Shown here piece by piece: positions 6,274 to 12,657 of a stretch of 12,684 nucleotides of DNA; within the stretch, counting starts at the first letter, position 1; each line of letters begins with the position of its first letter. A program made the translations under genes and the position numbers. The notes below the pieces were generated by a model. That model saw only the letters and a program-made list of their open reading frames with translations, was not told the DNA's origin and did not search any database. This DNA is from Tessaracoccus flavescens (GTDB lineage: Bacteria; Actinomycetota; Actinomycetes; Propionibacteriales; Propionibacteriaceae), in assembly GCA_020741375.1 (NCBI GenBank), contig DYZF01000097.1, positions 1-12,684 of the forward strand, written 5' to 3'.

Positions 6274-8161
6274 TGTTCTCCTTGGCCCGCTGTTCCCGCC
6301 TGACGGCGAGGATGCGTAGCGCTGTTCCGCCAACTACCACTGCACCCGACACGACGATGATGAGCCAGCCGACTCGCCCAAAGTCGGTCGCAGTCACCTC
6401 GATTTGGGTGGGTTCGCCCAAGGGATCGCCGTCGACGGTGACCAGTTGGGCCTCCACTCGGGTGATGCCGTTGGCCGTCGCATGGGGCGACACGACCACG
6501 GTCATGGACTCGCCGGCCGGCACCGTCACGGGCTCGATGTTGGCCACGCTGATGCGCTGCGGGGCCTCCGAATCGAAGTGCACCCCCACCACAACGGGCA
6601 GCGGCAGGCTGTTGGTGATCGTGGCGGGGAAGGTGCTGTCAGCTGCACTCATGACGAACGACGACGCGGCCTTCAGTTCCACGCCGTCGGCATTGAAGCT
6701 CTCCGGGCTGGCGGCCTGCACGTAGGCGACGGCGGCGGCTTCGTCGCGGAAGGAGTCTGACAGCGACAACGCCGTGATCCGCGGCTCGTCGAACTCGGGT
6801 GCCTGGCCCGTCAACGCGGTGATGAACTGCGCGTTGGCCTTCGCCTCCGTGATCGCCGTGGTCACGTTCGGCCACGGCGCCGGGGTGGAGGCGTTGGCGG
6901 TGCGCAGGGGGCCCGACGCGGAGGTTGACGGCGGCACCTGCACGCGCAGCGCCCCGCCGAGGGTGTCGGCGGCCGCCAGTTCGACGGTGTCGATCAGGTA
7001 GAGCGGGGGCGACGCGGCCAGCAACTCGCGCGCGATCAGCGTGGCGGAGCGGACGCCGTCGGGCACGGTCGCGGGAACCCCGGGTGCCGTGCTGGCGAGC
7101 ACGCGGGGCGTGCCGGGCACGGATCCCGTGGCGTTGCGCACCACGAGAGTTTCGAGGGCGTCGCGGGGCAGGGCGGGGATCATGTGATTGACGACGGCCA
7201 CCGTTGGTAGGCCCGCGAGCTTGTCGTCGACGGCGCCGCCCGCGAGCACCGCGTCCAAGGCGCCCATCGCCGCCGCGCGCTCCAGATTGGGATTGCCGTA
7301 GGGGAGCACCCACAGCCGCTGCTGGGCGGCCAGCTCGTCCACCCGGCTCACCCAACGCAACGCGATGCCACTGCCGTCGGCCTCCACGCCACCGACGGTG
7401 TGCGGCCGGGACAACGCTGAGACGGCCGAGTAGAGCGCCGGGTCGATCGCGGTGATGACGCCGTCGCGTTCGCCAGCGGCGAGGAGGGTTTCGAGGCGAC
7501 CGGTGAGGTCCTCGGCCAGCGAGTTGTCGAGGAACCGTCCATCCGGCAGCCAGCTCGGCGCCGCGCTCAGCACCACCAGCGACGACGACTTCACGGGCTC
7601 CTGCGTGGCGGCCACGGGGATCATCGCGCGACCGACGGTTTGGTTGCCACCGGTTTCCGGAATGGCCCGCACTTGGACGCCCACGAGGTACGCGGCGTCG
7701 TTCTGGGTCATCGGATCCGCGCCGGCTTCCGTCAGCTGCGCCACGGAGGCGCGGACGGTGAACTCGCGGATCTCGCCGGGCTGGAGCCAGCCGTCGCCGG
7801 TCAGGTTGTGCAGGTTGCCGTCGGGCTCACTGAACAGGCGGCTGCCGGTGGGCGCCTGCGCGCTGCCCGTCAGTTCCTCGAGCCGATCGGTGGTGAGGAT
7901 GGGCTCGGGCAGGCGCCAGAAGTGCACGTTGACGTAGCTGAGGGCCTGCGTGGAATCGTTGACGAGTGTGCCGGAGATCCGGATCTCCTGCGTGGGCGTC
8001 GACAGGCTGATCGTGGGGGTGGACACCTCGGTGATGACGACGTCGAGGAGGTCGCCGTCTTGGGCCGACGCGGCGGGAGAAAGGGTCAGTGAGACGAGCA
8101 CGAGCAGCAGAGCTGCCAACAGAGTTCGTCCGACCTTCACCCGCCTATGGTAGTCCGGCAC
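6257..8161 (-). CDS. DUF6049 family secreted, C-terminally membrane-anchored protein
   Basis: A 634-residue protein of unknown function, of the type encoded beside murJ in actinobacteria (Rv3909 in M. tuberculosis). A Sec signal peptide is evident: basic start, hydrophobic core at 14-27, and SPAASA followed by Gln34. The mature part begins with an Ig-like beta-rich segment (about 38-185) and continues with an alpha/beta region. It contains no obvious catalytic motif. A single membrane helix at about 597-616 precedes a short charged cytoplasmic tail (RREQRAKENSEPSQ), so nearly all of it lies outside the cell. The likely role, supporting MurJ or wall assembly, is inference from position. GTG 8161 is 16 nt after the cca stop; GTG 8140 is an equally possible start giving 627 residues with a tidier signal peptide, and neither has a strong ribosome-binding site. 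Its 3' end overlaps murJ by 17 nt. Confidence 0.9.
   Translation of the reverse strand: MPDYHRRVKVGRTLLAALLLVLVSLTLSPAASAQDGDLLDVVITEVSTPTISLSTPTQEIRISGTLVNDSTQALSYVNVHFWRLPEPILTTDRLEELTGSAQAPTGSRLFSEPDGNLHNLTGDGWLQPGEIREFTVRASVAQLTEAGADPMTQNDAAYLVGVQVRAIPETGGNQTVGRAMIPVAATQEPVKSSSLVVLSAAPSWLPDGRFLDNSLAEDLTGRLETLLAAGERDGVITAIDPALYSAVSALSRPHTVGGVEADGSGIALRWVSRVDELAAQQRLWVLPYGNPNLERAAAMGALDAVLAGGAVDDKLAGLPTVAVVNHMIPALPRDALETLVVRNATGSVPGTPRVLASTAPGVPATVPDGVRSATLIARELLAASPPLYLIDTVELAAADTLGGALRVQVPPSTSASGPLRTANASTPAPWPNVTTAITEAKANAQFITALTGQAPEFDEPRITALSLSDSFRDEAAAVAYVQAASPESFNADGVELKAASSFVMSAADSTFPATITNSLPLPVVVGVHFDSEAPQRISVANIEPVTVPAGESMTVVVSPHATANGITRVEAQLVTVDGDPLGEPTQIEVTATDFGRVGWLIIVVSGAVVVGGTALRILAVRREQRAKENSEPSQ
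6278..6283 (-). promoter_or_regulatory. Shine-Dalgarno AAGGAG that fixes the murJ start
   Basis: AAGGAG on the minus strand ends 4 nt before GTG 6273-6271. It lies inside the last codons of the DUF6049 gene, whose TAG is at 6259-6257, so ribosomes finishing DUF6049 are placed to start murJ. This is the strongest ribosome-binding site in the window and rules out the longer in-frame start at 6333. Confidence 0.8.
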
Positions 8162-8177
8162 GCCGTGTAACCGACGG

Positions 8178-9611
8178 CTAGCGCGCGGCCCACCACTGCT
8201 TCAGGAGTTCGACGGCCTCATCCTCAGGGACGGGCCCGTGCTCGGTGCGGTGCTCCAGCAGGAAGGCGTAGGCCTCACCCACCTCGCGCCCGGGCTTGAT
8301 GCCCAGCACGTCCATGATCTGCTTGCCGTCGAGGTGCGGGCGCAGCGCGGCCAGTTCTTCTTGCGCGGAGAGCTCGTCGATGCGCCACTCCAGTTCCTCG
8401 TAGGCGCGGCGCAGCTTGGTGGCGCGCTGCCGGTTGCGGGTGGTGCAGTCGGCGCGGGTGAGAATGTGGAGGTGTTCCAGTTCGTCGCCGGCGTCGCGCA
8501 CGTAGCGCCGCACCGCGGAATCGGACCAGCCGCCGTCGGAGTAGCCGTGGAACCGCAGGTGCAGCTCGATCAGCTTCGCCACCGACTTCACCACCGCCGT
8601 CGAGTAGTTCAGCGCCCGCAGCCGCTTGGTGGCGAGCTTGGCGCCGACGATGTCGTGGTGGTGGAACGTCACCTTCGAGCCCTCGAACTTGCGGGTTGCG
8701 GGCTTGCCGATGTCGTGGAGGAGGGCGGCGAGGCGGTTGACTATGTCGGGCTCGTGGCCGCGGGCCTTCTCCAGCTCGATCGCCTGATCGAGGACGGTCA
8801 GCGAATGCTCGTAGACGTCCTTGTGGCGGTGGTGCTCGTCGATCTCCAGCCGCATGGCGGGCAACTCGGGGAGGATGTGATCCGCGATGCCGGTGTCCAC
8901 CAGGAGGTTGAGCCCCTCGCGTGGTGAATCGGTGAGCAGGAGGCCGGTGAGCTCCGCCTGAATCCGCTCCGCCGAGACGATCGTGATGCGTTCGGCCATC
9001 TCCGTCATGGCGGTGACCACTTCGGGCGCGACGTAGAAGCCCAGCCGCGACGCGAAACGCGCCGCGCGCATCATTCGCAGCGGGTCGTCGGAGAAGGAAC
9101 GCTCCGGCGTCGAAGGCGTCTTGATCGTCGCCTCGGCGAGATCTTCAAGGCCGCCGTAGGGATCGACGAACTGACGGGTGGCCAGATTGATCGCCATGGC
9201 GTTGACGGTGAAATCGCGGCGGATGAGATCGCCGTCGATGGTGTCGCCGAAGGTCACCTCCGGCTTGCGGGATTCGCTGCGGTAGATGTCGGCGCGGAAC
9301 GTGGTGATCTCGATCTGCCACTCCTGGCCGTCGGCCTTCTTGAGCGCGCCGATGGTGCCGAACTCCTTGCCGATGTCCCACGTCGTCGGCGTGAACCGCT
9401 TGAGCAGCGCGTGCGTCTCGTCGGGGCGGGCGGAGGTGGTGAAATCGAGGTCGTGGCCGAGGTTGCCGAGCAGCGCGTCGCGCACGGAGCCACCGACGAG
9501 GTAGATCTCGTGGCCGGCGTCGCGGAAGAGCGTGCCGAGATCGTTGATGACCGGCGCGATGCGCAGCAGGTGCTGCATCGCGTTGGACTGCGCTTGGGTG
9601 AGGCTCGGCAC
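8178..9611 (-). CDS. cca: CCA tRNA nucleotidyltransferase (CCA-adding enzyme with HD domain)
   Basis: A 477-residue cytoplasmic class II nucleotidyltransferase that builds or repairs the 3'-CCA end of tRNA from CTP and ATP. The head-domain motif LVGGSVRDALLG (38-49) and metal-binding DLD (Asp54, Asp56) are intact. RRDFTVNAMA (131-140) and DPYGGLEDL (150-158) are standard for the family, and RMMRAARFASRLGF (179-192) fits the nucleotide-recognising neck. A complete HD phosphohydrolase domain follows (YEHS, His269; LLHDIGKPATR, His299-Asp300; FHHHDIVGA). No sign of a poly(A)-polymerase-only variant was recognised. GTG 9611 has no Shine-Dalgarno; the next in-frame ATG would start at residue 12. 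It heads the cca-DUF6049-murJ operon with a 16-nt gap. In M. tuberculosis the corresponding pcnA and Rv3909-mviN genes are divergent with mutT4 between; here they are co-directional and mutT4 is absent. Confidence 0.95.
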   Translation of the reverse strand: MPSLTQAQSNAMQHLLRIAPVINDLGTLFRDAGHEIYLVGGSVRDALLGNLGHDLDFTTSARPDETHALLKRFTPTTWDIGKEFGTIGALKKADGQEWQIEITTFRADIYRSESRKPEVTFGDTIDGDLIRRDFTVNAMAINLATRQFVDPYGGLEDLAEATIKTPSTPERSFSDDPLRMMRAARFASRLGFYVAPEVVTAMTEMAERITIVSAERIQAELTGLLLTDSPREGLNLLVDTGIADHILPELPAMRLEIDEHHRHKDVYEHSLTVLDQAIELEKARGHEPDIVNRLAALLHDIGKPATRKFEGSKVTFHHHDIVGAKLATKRLRALNYSTAVVKSVAKLIELHLRFHGYSDGGWSDSAVRRYVRDAGDELEHLHILTRADCTTRNRQRATKLRRAYEELEWRIDELSAQEELAALRPHLDGKQIMDVLGIKPGREVGEAYAFLLEHRTEHGPVPEDEAVELLKQWWAAR

Positions 9612-9619
9612 GAGGGATG

Positions 9620-9625
9620 AGTCTA
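9620..9625 (-). promoter_or_regulatory. Possible -10 hexamer for a leaderless cca transcript
   Basis: On the minus strand TAGACT (TANNNT pattern) ends 8 nt before the GTG at 9611. That would place transcription start at or next to the start codon and explain the missing Shine-Dalgarno. No recognisable -35 box lies 16-18 nt upstream, where the GC hairpin at 9639-9672 sits instead. The call is weak. Confidence 0.3.
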
Positions 9626-9638
9626 CCGGTCAACGCGA

Positions 9639-9672
9639 CGACCGCCGCGCCCCAGAGGGACGACGGCGGTCG
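9639..9672 (-). terminator. GC-rich hairpin between the PNPOx-like gene and cca
   Basis: CGACCGCCG (9639-9647) and CGGCGGTCG (9664-9672) form a perfect 9-bp stem around a 16-nt loop. It begins 18 nt after the stop of the PNPOx-like gene in the minus-strand direction. There is no T-run, as is usual for actinobacterial hairpin terminators. It probably separates that gene from the cca operon. Confidence 0.6.
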
Positions 9673-9690
9673 CGAAATAGGAAAGGTGTG

Positions 9691-10158
9691 TCAGAGCTGG
9701 ACGGTTCCGTGGTCGCCGTCGGGCTTGTTGCCGGTGATGGCGGCCTTGGCGATGCCAAAGAGCTGGGTGACGGTGTTGCCGCTGTCCCAGTACTCGCCGG
9801 ACTCGGCGGTCACCTCGAGGATGATGTTGTTGGGATCCTCCGGATCATCGGCATAGGCCTCGTTGATCCGGTTCCACAGCTCACGCTTCTTGGCAACGTC
9901 GCGCTCCACATGGCAGCGCCCGGAGATGGAGAGGTAGGTGCCGCCGTCGATCACCGACAGGTTCACCTGCTGGCCGTCGGCCTCTCGGGTGACGGCGTTG
10001 TCGTTCTGGGCGATGAATCGGAACACGTCGCCCTCATGCTCCTGAACCGTCATGGGGCGGCTCACCAGAGCGCCGGATTCCTGACGGGTGGTGAACATGA
10101 CGAGGCGCTGGCCCTCGACGAGCTTGGCGAACTTCTGGTCGGGATCATGATGGGTCAT
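9691..10158 (-). CDS. Pyridoxamine 5'-phosphate oxidase-family protein (general stress protein 26-like)
   Basis: A 155-residue cytoplasmic split-barrel flavin-binding protein. It resembles the general stress protein 26 branch of the PNPOx family: VMFTTRQESGALVSRPMTVQE (20-40), a central VNLSVIDGGTYLSISGRCHVERD (65-87), KKRELWNRI (90-98) and ILEVTAESGEYWDS (113-126) follow the usual order. FMN (or a related cofactor) binding is known for the family; the physiological reaction is not, and it is probably not the vitamin B6 enzyme. ATG 10158 is supported by AAAGG 8 nt upstream (10171-10167) and a TATAAT hexamer at 10198-10193. It is divergent from the mechanosensitive channel gene and ends in a hairpin before cca, so it is likely a single-gene unit. 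Confidence 0.9.
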   Translation of the reverse strand: MTHHDPDQKFAKLVEGQRLVMFTTRQESGALVSRPMTVQEHEGDVFRFIAQNDNAVTREADGQQVNLSVIDGGTYLSISGRCHVERDVAKKRELWNRINEAYADDPEDPNNIILEVTAESGEYWDSGNTVTQLFGIAKAAITGNKPDGDHGTVQL

Positions 10159-10192
10159 GGTTCTGGCCTTTCAGGTGTAGTGCCAAGTCAAC

Positions 10193-10198
10193 ATTATA
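10193..10198 (-). promoter_or_regulatory. Consensus -10 TATAAT for the PNPOx-like gene
   Basis: Minus-strand TATAAT at 10198-10193 is a perfect -10 in otherwise GC-rich DNA. It would start transcription near 10186 and leave a leader of about 28 nt with the AAAGG ribosome-binding site. No good -35 is found at 16-18 nt, where CCTAGC stands, so an activator or a relaxed promoter class is possible. Confidence 0.55.
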
Positions 10199-10258
10199 CA
10201 AACATTGGACACAGCGCTAGGTTTTCGCCGAACTCACCCACCCGCGACAATGGTTCCC

Positions 10259-11128
10259 ATGAACGATGTGTGGGAGAAGCTGCTGCTGGCCGGGGTCGTC
10301 ATCCTCGTCGCCCTGGTGTTGCGCTTCGTGCTGACGTACGCGATTCGGCGGACCGTCCGGGTGCTGCTGGCCAAGCCGCTCGAGCGCAACGAAGACCTCG
10401 GTGCCAAGGCGCGCAAGATCCTGGCGAAGGCCAGCGGGCTGAGTGCCGAGCGGCACCGGCAGCGCGTGGAGACGATGGGCTCGCTCCTGCGCAACGTTGT
10501 GGACGTGGTGCTCGTCGTCGTGGTGCTGCTGACCGTGCTCGCGATCTTCGGGGTACCGATGGGGCCGCTGGTGGCGTCGGCGGGAATCGGCGGCGTCGCG
10601 CTGGGATTCGGCGCCCAATCGCTCGTTAAGGATTACCTCTCCGGCATCTTCATGCTCGCCGAGGATCAGTTCGGGGTGGGTGATTTGATCACGGTCGGCG
10701 ACCTCACCGGCACCGTCCAAGAGGTGACGCTGCGGGTCACCAAGCTGCGCGACGCGTCGGGCACCGTCTGGTACGTCCGCAACGGCGAGGTACTCACCTT
10801 GGGCAACATCTCGCAGGGCTACTCGACGTCGGTCGTCGACATTCCGGTGGCGATCGATGAGGACCCGGAGCGCGCCCAGGCGGTGCTGCGGGAGGCGCTG
10901 GGGACGATGGCCGACGAGCCGGAATTCGCGGAGGTGCTGCTGGAGAATCCGGCCGTGTTGGGAGTCGGCGACGTGTCGGGCGGAACCATGACCCTGCAGG
11001 TGCTGATCAAGACGGGGCCGAACCAGCAATGGGGCCCAACCCGCATCGTCCGCGAGCGCGCCCAGCGTGCGTTGTCGGCGGCCGGTATCCGGGGGCCGAT
11101 CCTGCCGGGCCGCTTCTCGGATCGGTGA
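10259..11128 (+). CDS. MscS-family small-conductance mechanosensitive ion channel
   Basis: A 289-residue inner-membrane channel that would open under membrane tension to release solutes during hypo-osmotic shock. Three membrane helices are seen at about 7-28, 80-98 and 101-122. The pore-lining segment carries the family's Ala/Gly pattern (SAGIGGVALGFGAQSLVKDYLSG, 97-119, in one run of small residues). It is followed by QFGVGDLITVGDLTGTVQEVTLRVTKLR (about 127-154), the beta domain that follows TM3. The soluble alpha/beta part (about 170-275) ends ILPGRFSDR. The length matches minimal MscS proteins. The start is uncertain: ATGs at 10259 and 10250 both lack a Shine-Dalgarno, and an upstream start at 10205 seems unlikely. 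It is divergent from the PNPOx-like gene; a TAGGTT hexamer at 10218-10223 could be its -10 but has no -35 partner. Confidence 0.93.
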   Translation: MNDVWEKLLLAGVVILVALVLRFVLTYAIRRTVRVLLAKPLERNEDLGAKARKILAKASGLSAERHRQRVETMGSLLRNVVDVVLVVVVLLTVLAIFGVPMGPLVASAGIGGVALGFGAQSLVKDYLSGIFMLAEDQFGVGDLITVGDLTGTVQEVTLRVTKLRDASGTVWYVRNGEVLTLGNISQGYSTSVVDIPVAIDEDPERAQAVLREALGTMADEPEFAEVLLENPAVLGVGDVSGGTMTLQVLIKTGPNQQWGPTRIVRERAQRALSAAGIRGPILPGRFSDR

Positions 11129-11166
11129 CTGCTTCTAGGCCCACGCAGTTGTAGAACCCTACCGGC

Positions 11167-11184
11167 TAGTTGATCTTTCAACTA
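11167..11184. promoter_or_regulatory. Operator-like palindrome over the yceI -35 region
   Basis: TAGTTGA (11167-11173) and TCAACTA (11178-11184) are perfect 7-bp inverted repeats around TCTT. The AT-rich 18-bp site covers the proposed -35 box and its edge, a position suited to repression. Its size and TTGA...TCAA form resemble sites bound by MarR-type dimers, but no regulator gene is in the window. The regulator is inferred; the palindrome is seen. Confidence 0.65.
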
Positions 11185-11198
11185 ATAACCTGTAGCGT
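11170..11198 (+). promoter_or_regulatory. Promoter of yceI giving a probable leaderless transcript
   Basis: TTGATC (11170-11175) and TAGCGT (11193-11198, preceded by TG) are separated by exactly 17 bp. The -10 ends 7 nt before the ATG at 11206, so transcription would begin on or next to the start codon. The absence of any Shine-Dalgarno agrees with a leaderless message, a common class in actinobacteria. Confidence 0.65.
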
Positions 11199-11205
11199 TG
11201 TTCAC

Positions 11206-11946
11206 ATGAGCACGCTGCAGAACCTGTCCGGCACCTACACCCTCGATACCTCGCACACCGAGATCGGCTTCGCCGCTCGCCACGCGATGGTCACCAAGGT
11301 TCGCGGTGCATTCACCGACTTCGACGGCACCGCCGTCACCGGCCCCAACCTTGAGGGCGCCCGCATTAACGTCAACATCCAGGCCGCCTCCGTCGACACC
11401 GGCAACGGCGACCGCGACGGCCGCCTCCGTTCCGGCGACTTCTTCGACGTCGAGAACTACCCCCTCATCACCTTCACCTCCACCGAGATCACCAACCCGG
11501 AGGAGGAGACCCTCCGCGTCGCCGGCGACCTCACCATCAAGGACGTCACCCGTCCTGTCGTCATCGATTTCGAGTTCGACGGCGTCGCCACCGACCCGTT
11601 CGGCAACGAGCGCGTCGGCCTGTCCGGCAAGGTCGTCGTCAACCGCAAGGATTTCGGTCTGGAGTGGAACGCCGCGCTGGAAACCGGTGGTGTCCTGGTG
11701 TCGGAGAACGTGACCCTCACCTTCGAGATCTCCGCGATCAAGACCCCCGAATCCACCGACGGCGACGTCGCTCAGGCTGAGGCCGTCGAGGCCAACGCTG
11801 CCGCTGGCGACGTGGTCGAGGACGTCGTGGCCGAGGAGCCCGTCGCCGGGCAGGCCGCCCAGGCCCGCGTCGAGGAGCCGGTTCGCGCCGCCTCCACGGA
11901 GAAGAAGGGCGGCTTCGGCGCCTGGCTGAAGCGCCTCTTCGGCTGA
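11206..11946 (+). CDS. YceI-family protein with acidic/Ala-rich linker and amphipathic C-terminal tail
   Basis: A 246-residue protein. Residues 8-178 form the lipocalin-like YceI barrel, which in characterised members binds isoprenoid lipids: GTYTLDTSHTEIGFAARHAM (9-28), VRGAFTDFDGT (32-42), DGRLRSGDFFDVENYPLITF (71-90), DLTIKDVTRPV (108-118) and FGNERVGLSGKVVVNRKDFGLEWN (132-155). There is no signal peptide, so it is probably cytoplasmic, unlike the periplasmic E. coli YceI. Beyond the barrel lies an Ala/Glu/Val-rich, probably disordered stretch (180-228), then KKGGFGAWLKRLFG (233-246), a basic amphipathic segment that could touch the membrane. The ATG at 11206 is chosen over an in-frame TTG at 11170 because that TTG is part of the -35 box. 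The gene stands alone with its own promoter and operator-like palindrome. Ligand unknown. Confidence 0.93.
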   Translation: MSTLQNLSGTYTLDTSHTEIGFAARHAMVTKVRGAFTDFDGTAVTGPNLEGARINVNIQAASVDTGNGDRDGRLRSGDFFDVENYPLITFTSTEITNPEEETLRVAGDLTIKDVTRPVVIDFEFDGVATDPFGNERVGLSGKVVVNRKDFGLEWNAALETGGVLVSENVTLTFEISAIKTPESTDGDVAQAEAVEANAAAGDVVEDVVAEEPVAGQAAQARVEEPVRAASTEKKGGFGAWLKRLFG

Positions 11947-11968
11947 GCCTCCCTCACGACGGCGCCGC

Positions 11969-11984
11969 GCCGGCCCTCGCCGGC
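11969..11984 (+). terminator. GC hairpin after yceI
   Basis: GCCGGC (11969-11974) and GCCGGC (11979-11984) pair over 6 bp with loop CCTC, 22 nt beyond the yceI stop. There is no T-run. A stronger hairpin follows at 12012-12048, so termination may be shared between the two. Confidence 0.4.
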
Positions 11985-12011
11985 AGAGTGCGCCCAGTGA
12001 CGCTGAAGCAC

Positions 12012-12048
12012 CAAGACCCTATCCACATCTACCGTGGGTAGGGTCTTG
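12012..12048 (+). promoter_or_regulatory. Perfect 15-bp hairpin just ahead of the pentapeptide gene
   Basis: CAAGACCCTATCCAC (12012-12026) pairs with GTGGGTAGGGTCTTG (12034-12048) along its whole length, with one T:G pair, around the 7-nt loop ATCTACC. The right arm ends 3 nt before ATG 12052. It holds TAGGG(T), which could be the Shine-Dalgarno (locked in the stem) or a -10 hexamer (TAGGGT, 12039-12044) placed 7 nt before the ATG. The hairpin could terminate yceI transcripts, control translation of the downstream gene, or both. Confidence 0.6.
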
Positions 12049-12051
12049 TGC

Positions 12052-12657
12052 ATGGATCTCATAGAACTCCTCGACGACCGCGATTACCTGAGCGGTGAGG
12101 AGATCCGCGGCGCCCACCTCGAGCCCGTGCGCACCGTTCGCGGAGTGACCTTCGAGGCGTGCACATTCGTCGGCTGTGTCTTCGATGAAGGCATCTTCCG
12201 CTCCTGCGAGTTCATCGACTGCCGCTTCGATTCGTGCTCGCTGTCGATGACCAAGCTCATCTCCACCGAGTTCAATGACTGCGTCTTCACCGACTGCAAA
12301 GCCATGTCGGTGAACTGGACCCAGATCCGCCCCAACCAGGTGGGCGCAGCGCCCCTGACGTTCGAGGGGTGCAAGCTCAGCTACGGCAGCTTCAACGGCG
12401 TGAACCTGCGCGGGTGGAGCTTCAAGCGCTGCGAACTCGTCGACGCAGACTTCAGCGAGGCGAAGGCGCAGGGCGTCAATCTGATCGAGTGCGATCTCAA
12501 GCAGGCGCGCTTCATCAACGCCGATCTCCGCGGCGTCGATCTGCGATCGTCGTACAACTACTTCTTTGACGTGCGCGACAACCGGGTGGCCGGGTTGCAG
12601 GTGACCCTCGACGGCGGCGCCAACCTCCTGCGCGCCTTCGGTATCGCCGTCGACTGA
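12052..12657 (+). CDS. Pentapeptide-repeat protein, Qnr/MfpA-like
   Basis: A 201-residue right-handed beta-helix protein. Pentapeptide repeats run from about 33 to 90 (FEACTFVGCVFDEGIFRSCE, FIDCRFDSCSLS, FNDCVFTDC) and from 103 to 164 (FEGCKLSYGSFNGVNLRGWS, LVDADFSEA, LIECDLKQARFINADLRGVD). The break at about 91-102 may project as a loop, as in Qnr proteins. The last turn, DLRGVDL, and the ending LLRAFGIAVD resemble the remembered Qnr C-terminus (DIRGVDL; LLMERLGIAV), which forms the dimer contact. Such proteins mimic DNA and bind gyrase, and some protect it from quinolones or toxins. That activity is inferred here, not shown. Cysteines are frequent at repeat positions. ATG 12052 is preferred over GTG 12034, which lies inside the hairpin arm and adds only MGRVLC. 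The gene is monocistronic as far as visible. Confidence 0.85.
   Translation: MDLIELLDDRDYLSGEEIRGAHLEPVRTVRGVTFEACTFVGCVFDEGIFRSCEFIDCRFDSCSLSMTKLISTEFNDCVFTDCKAMSVNWTQIRPNQVGAAPLTFEGCKLSYGSFNGVNLRGWSFKRCELVDADFSEAKAQGVNLIECDLKQARFINADLRGVDLRSSYNYFFDVRDNRVAGLQVTLDGGANLLRAFGIAVD

Noticed and set aside
6274..6333. Upstream murJ start at 6333
   Set aside because: It would add 20 non-conserved residues lying over the DUF6049 membrane helix and has no ribosome-binding site, whereas GTG 6273 has AAGGAG.
11170..11205. TTG start for yceI at 11170
   Set aside because: The added residues MIFQLITCSVVH are not family-like and the TTG is part of the -35 box of a well-formed promoter.
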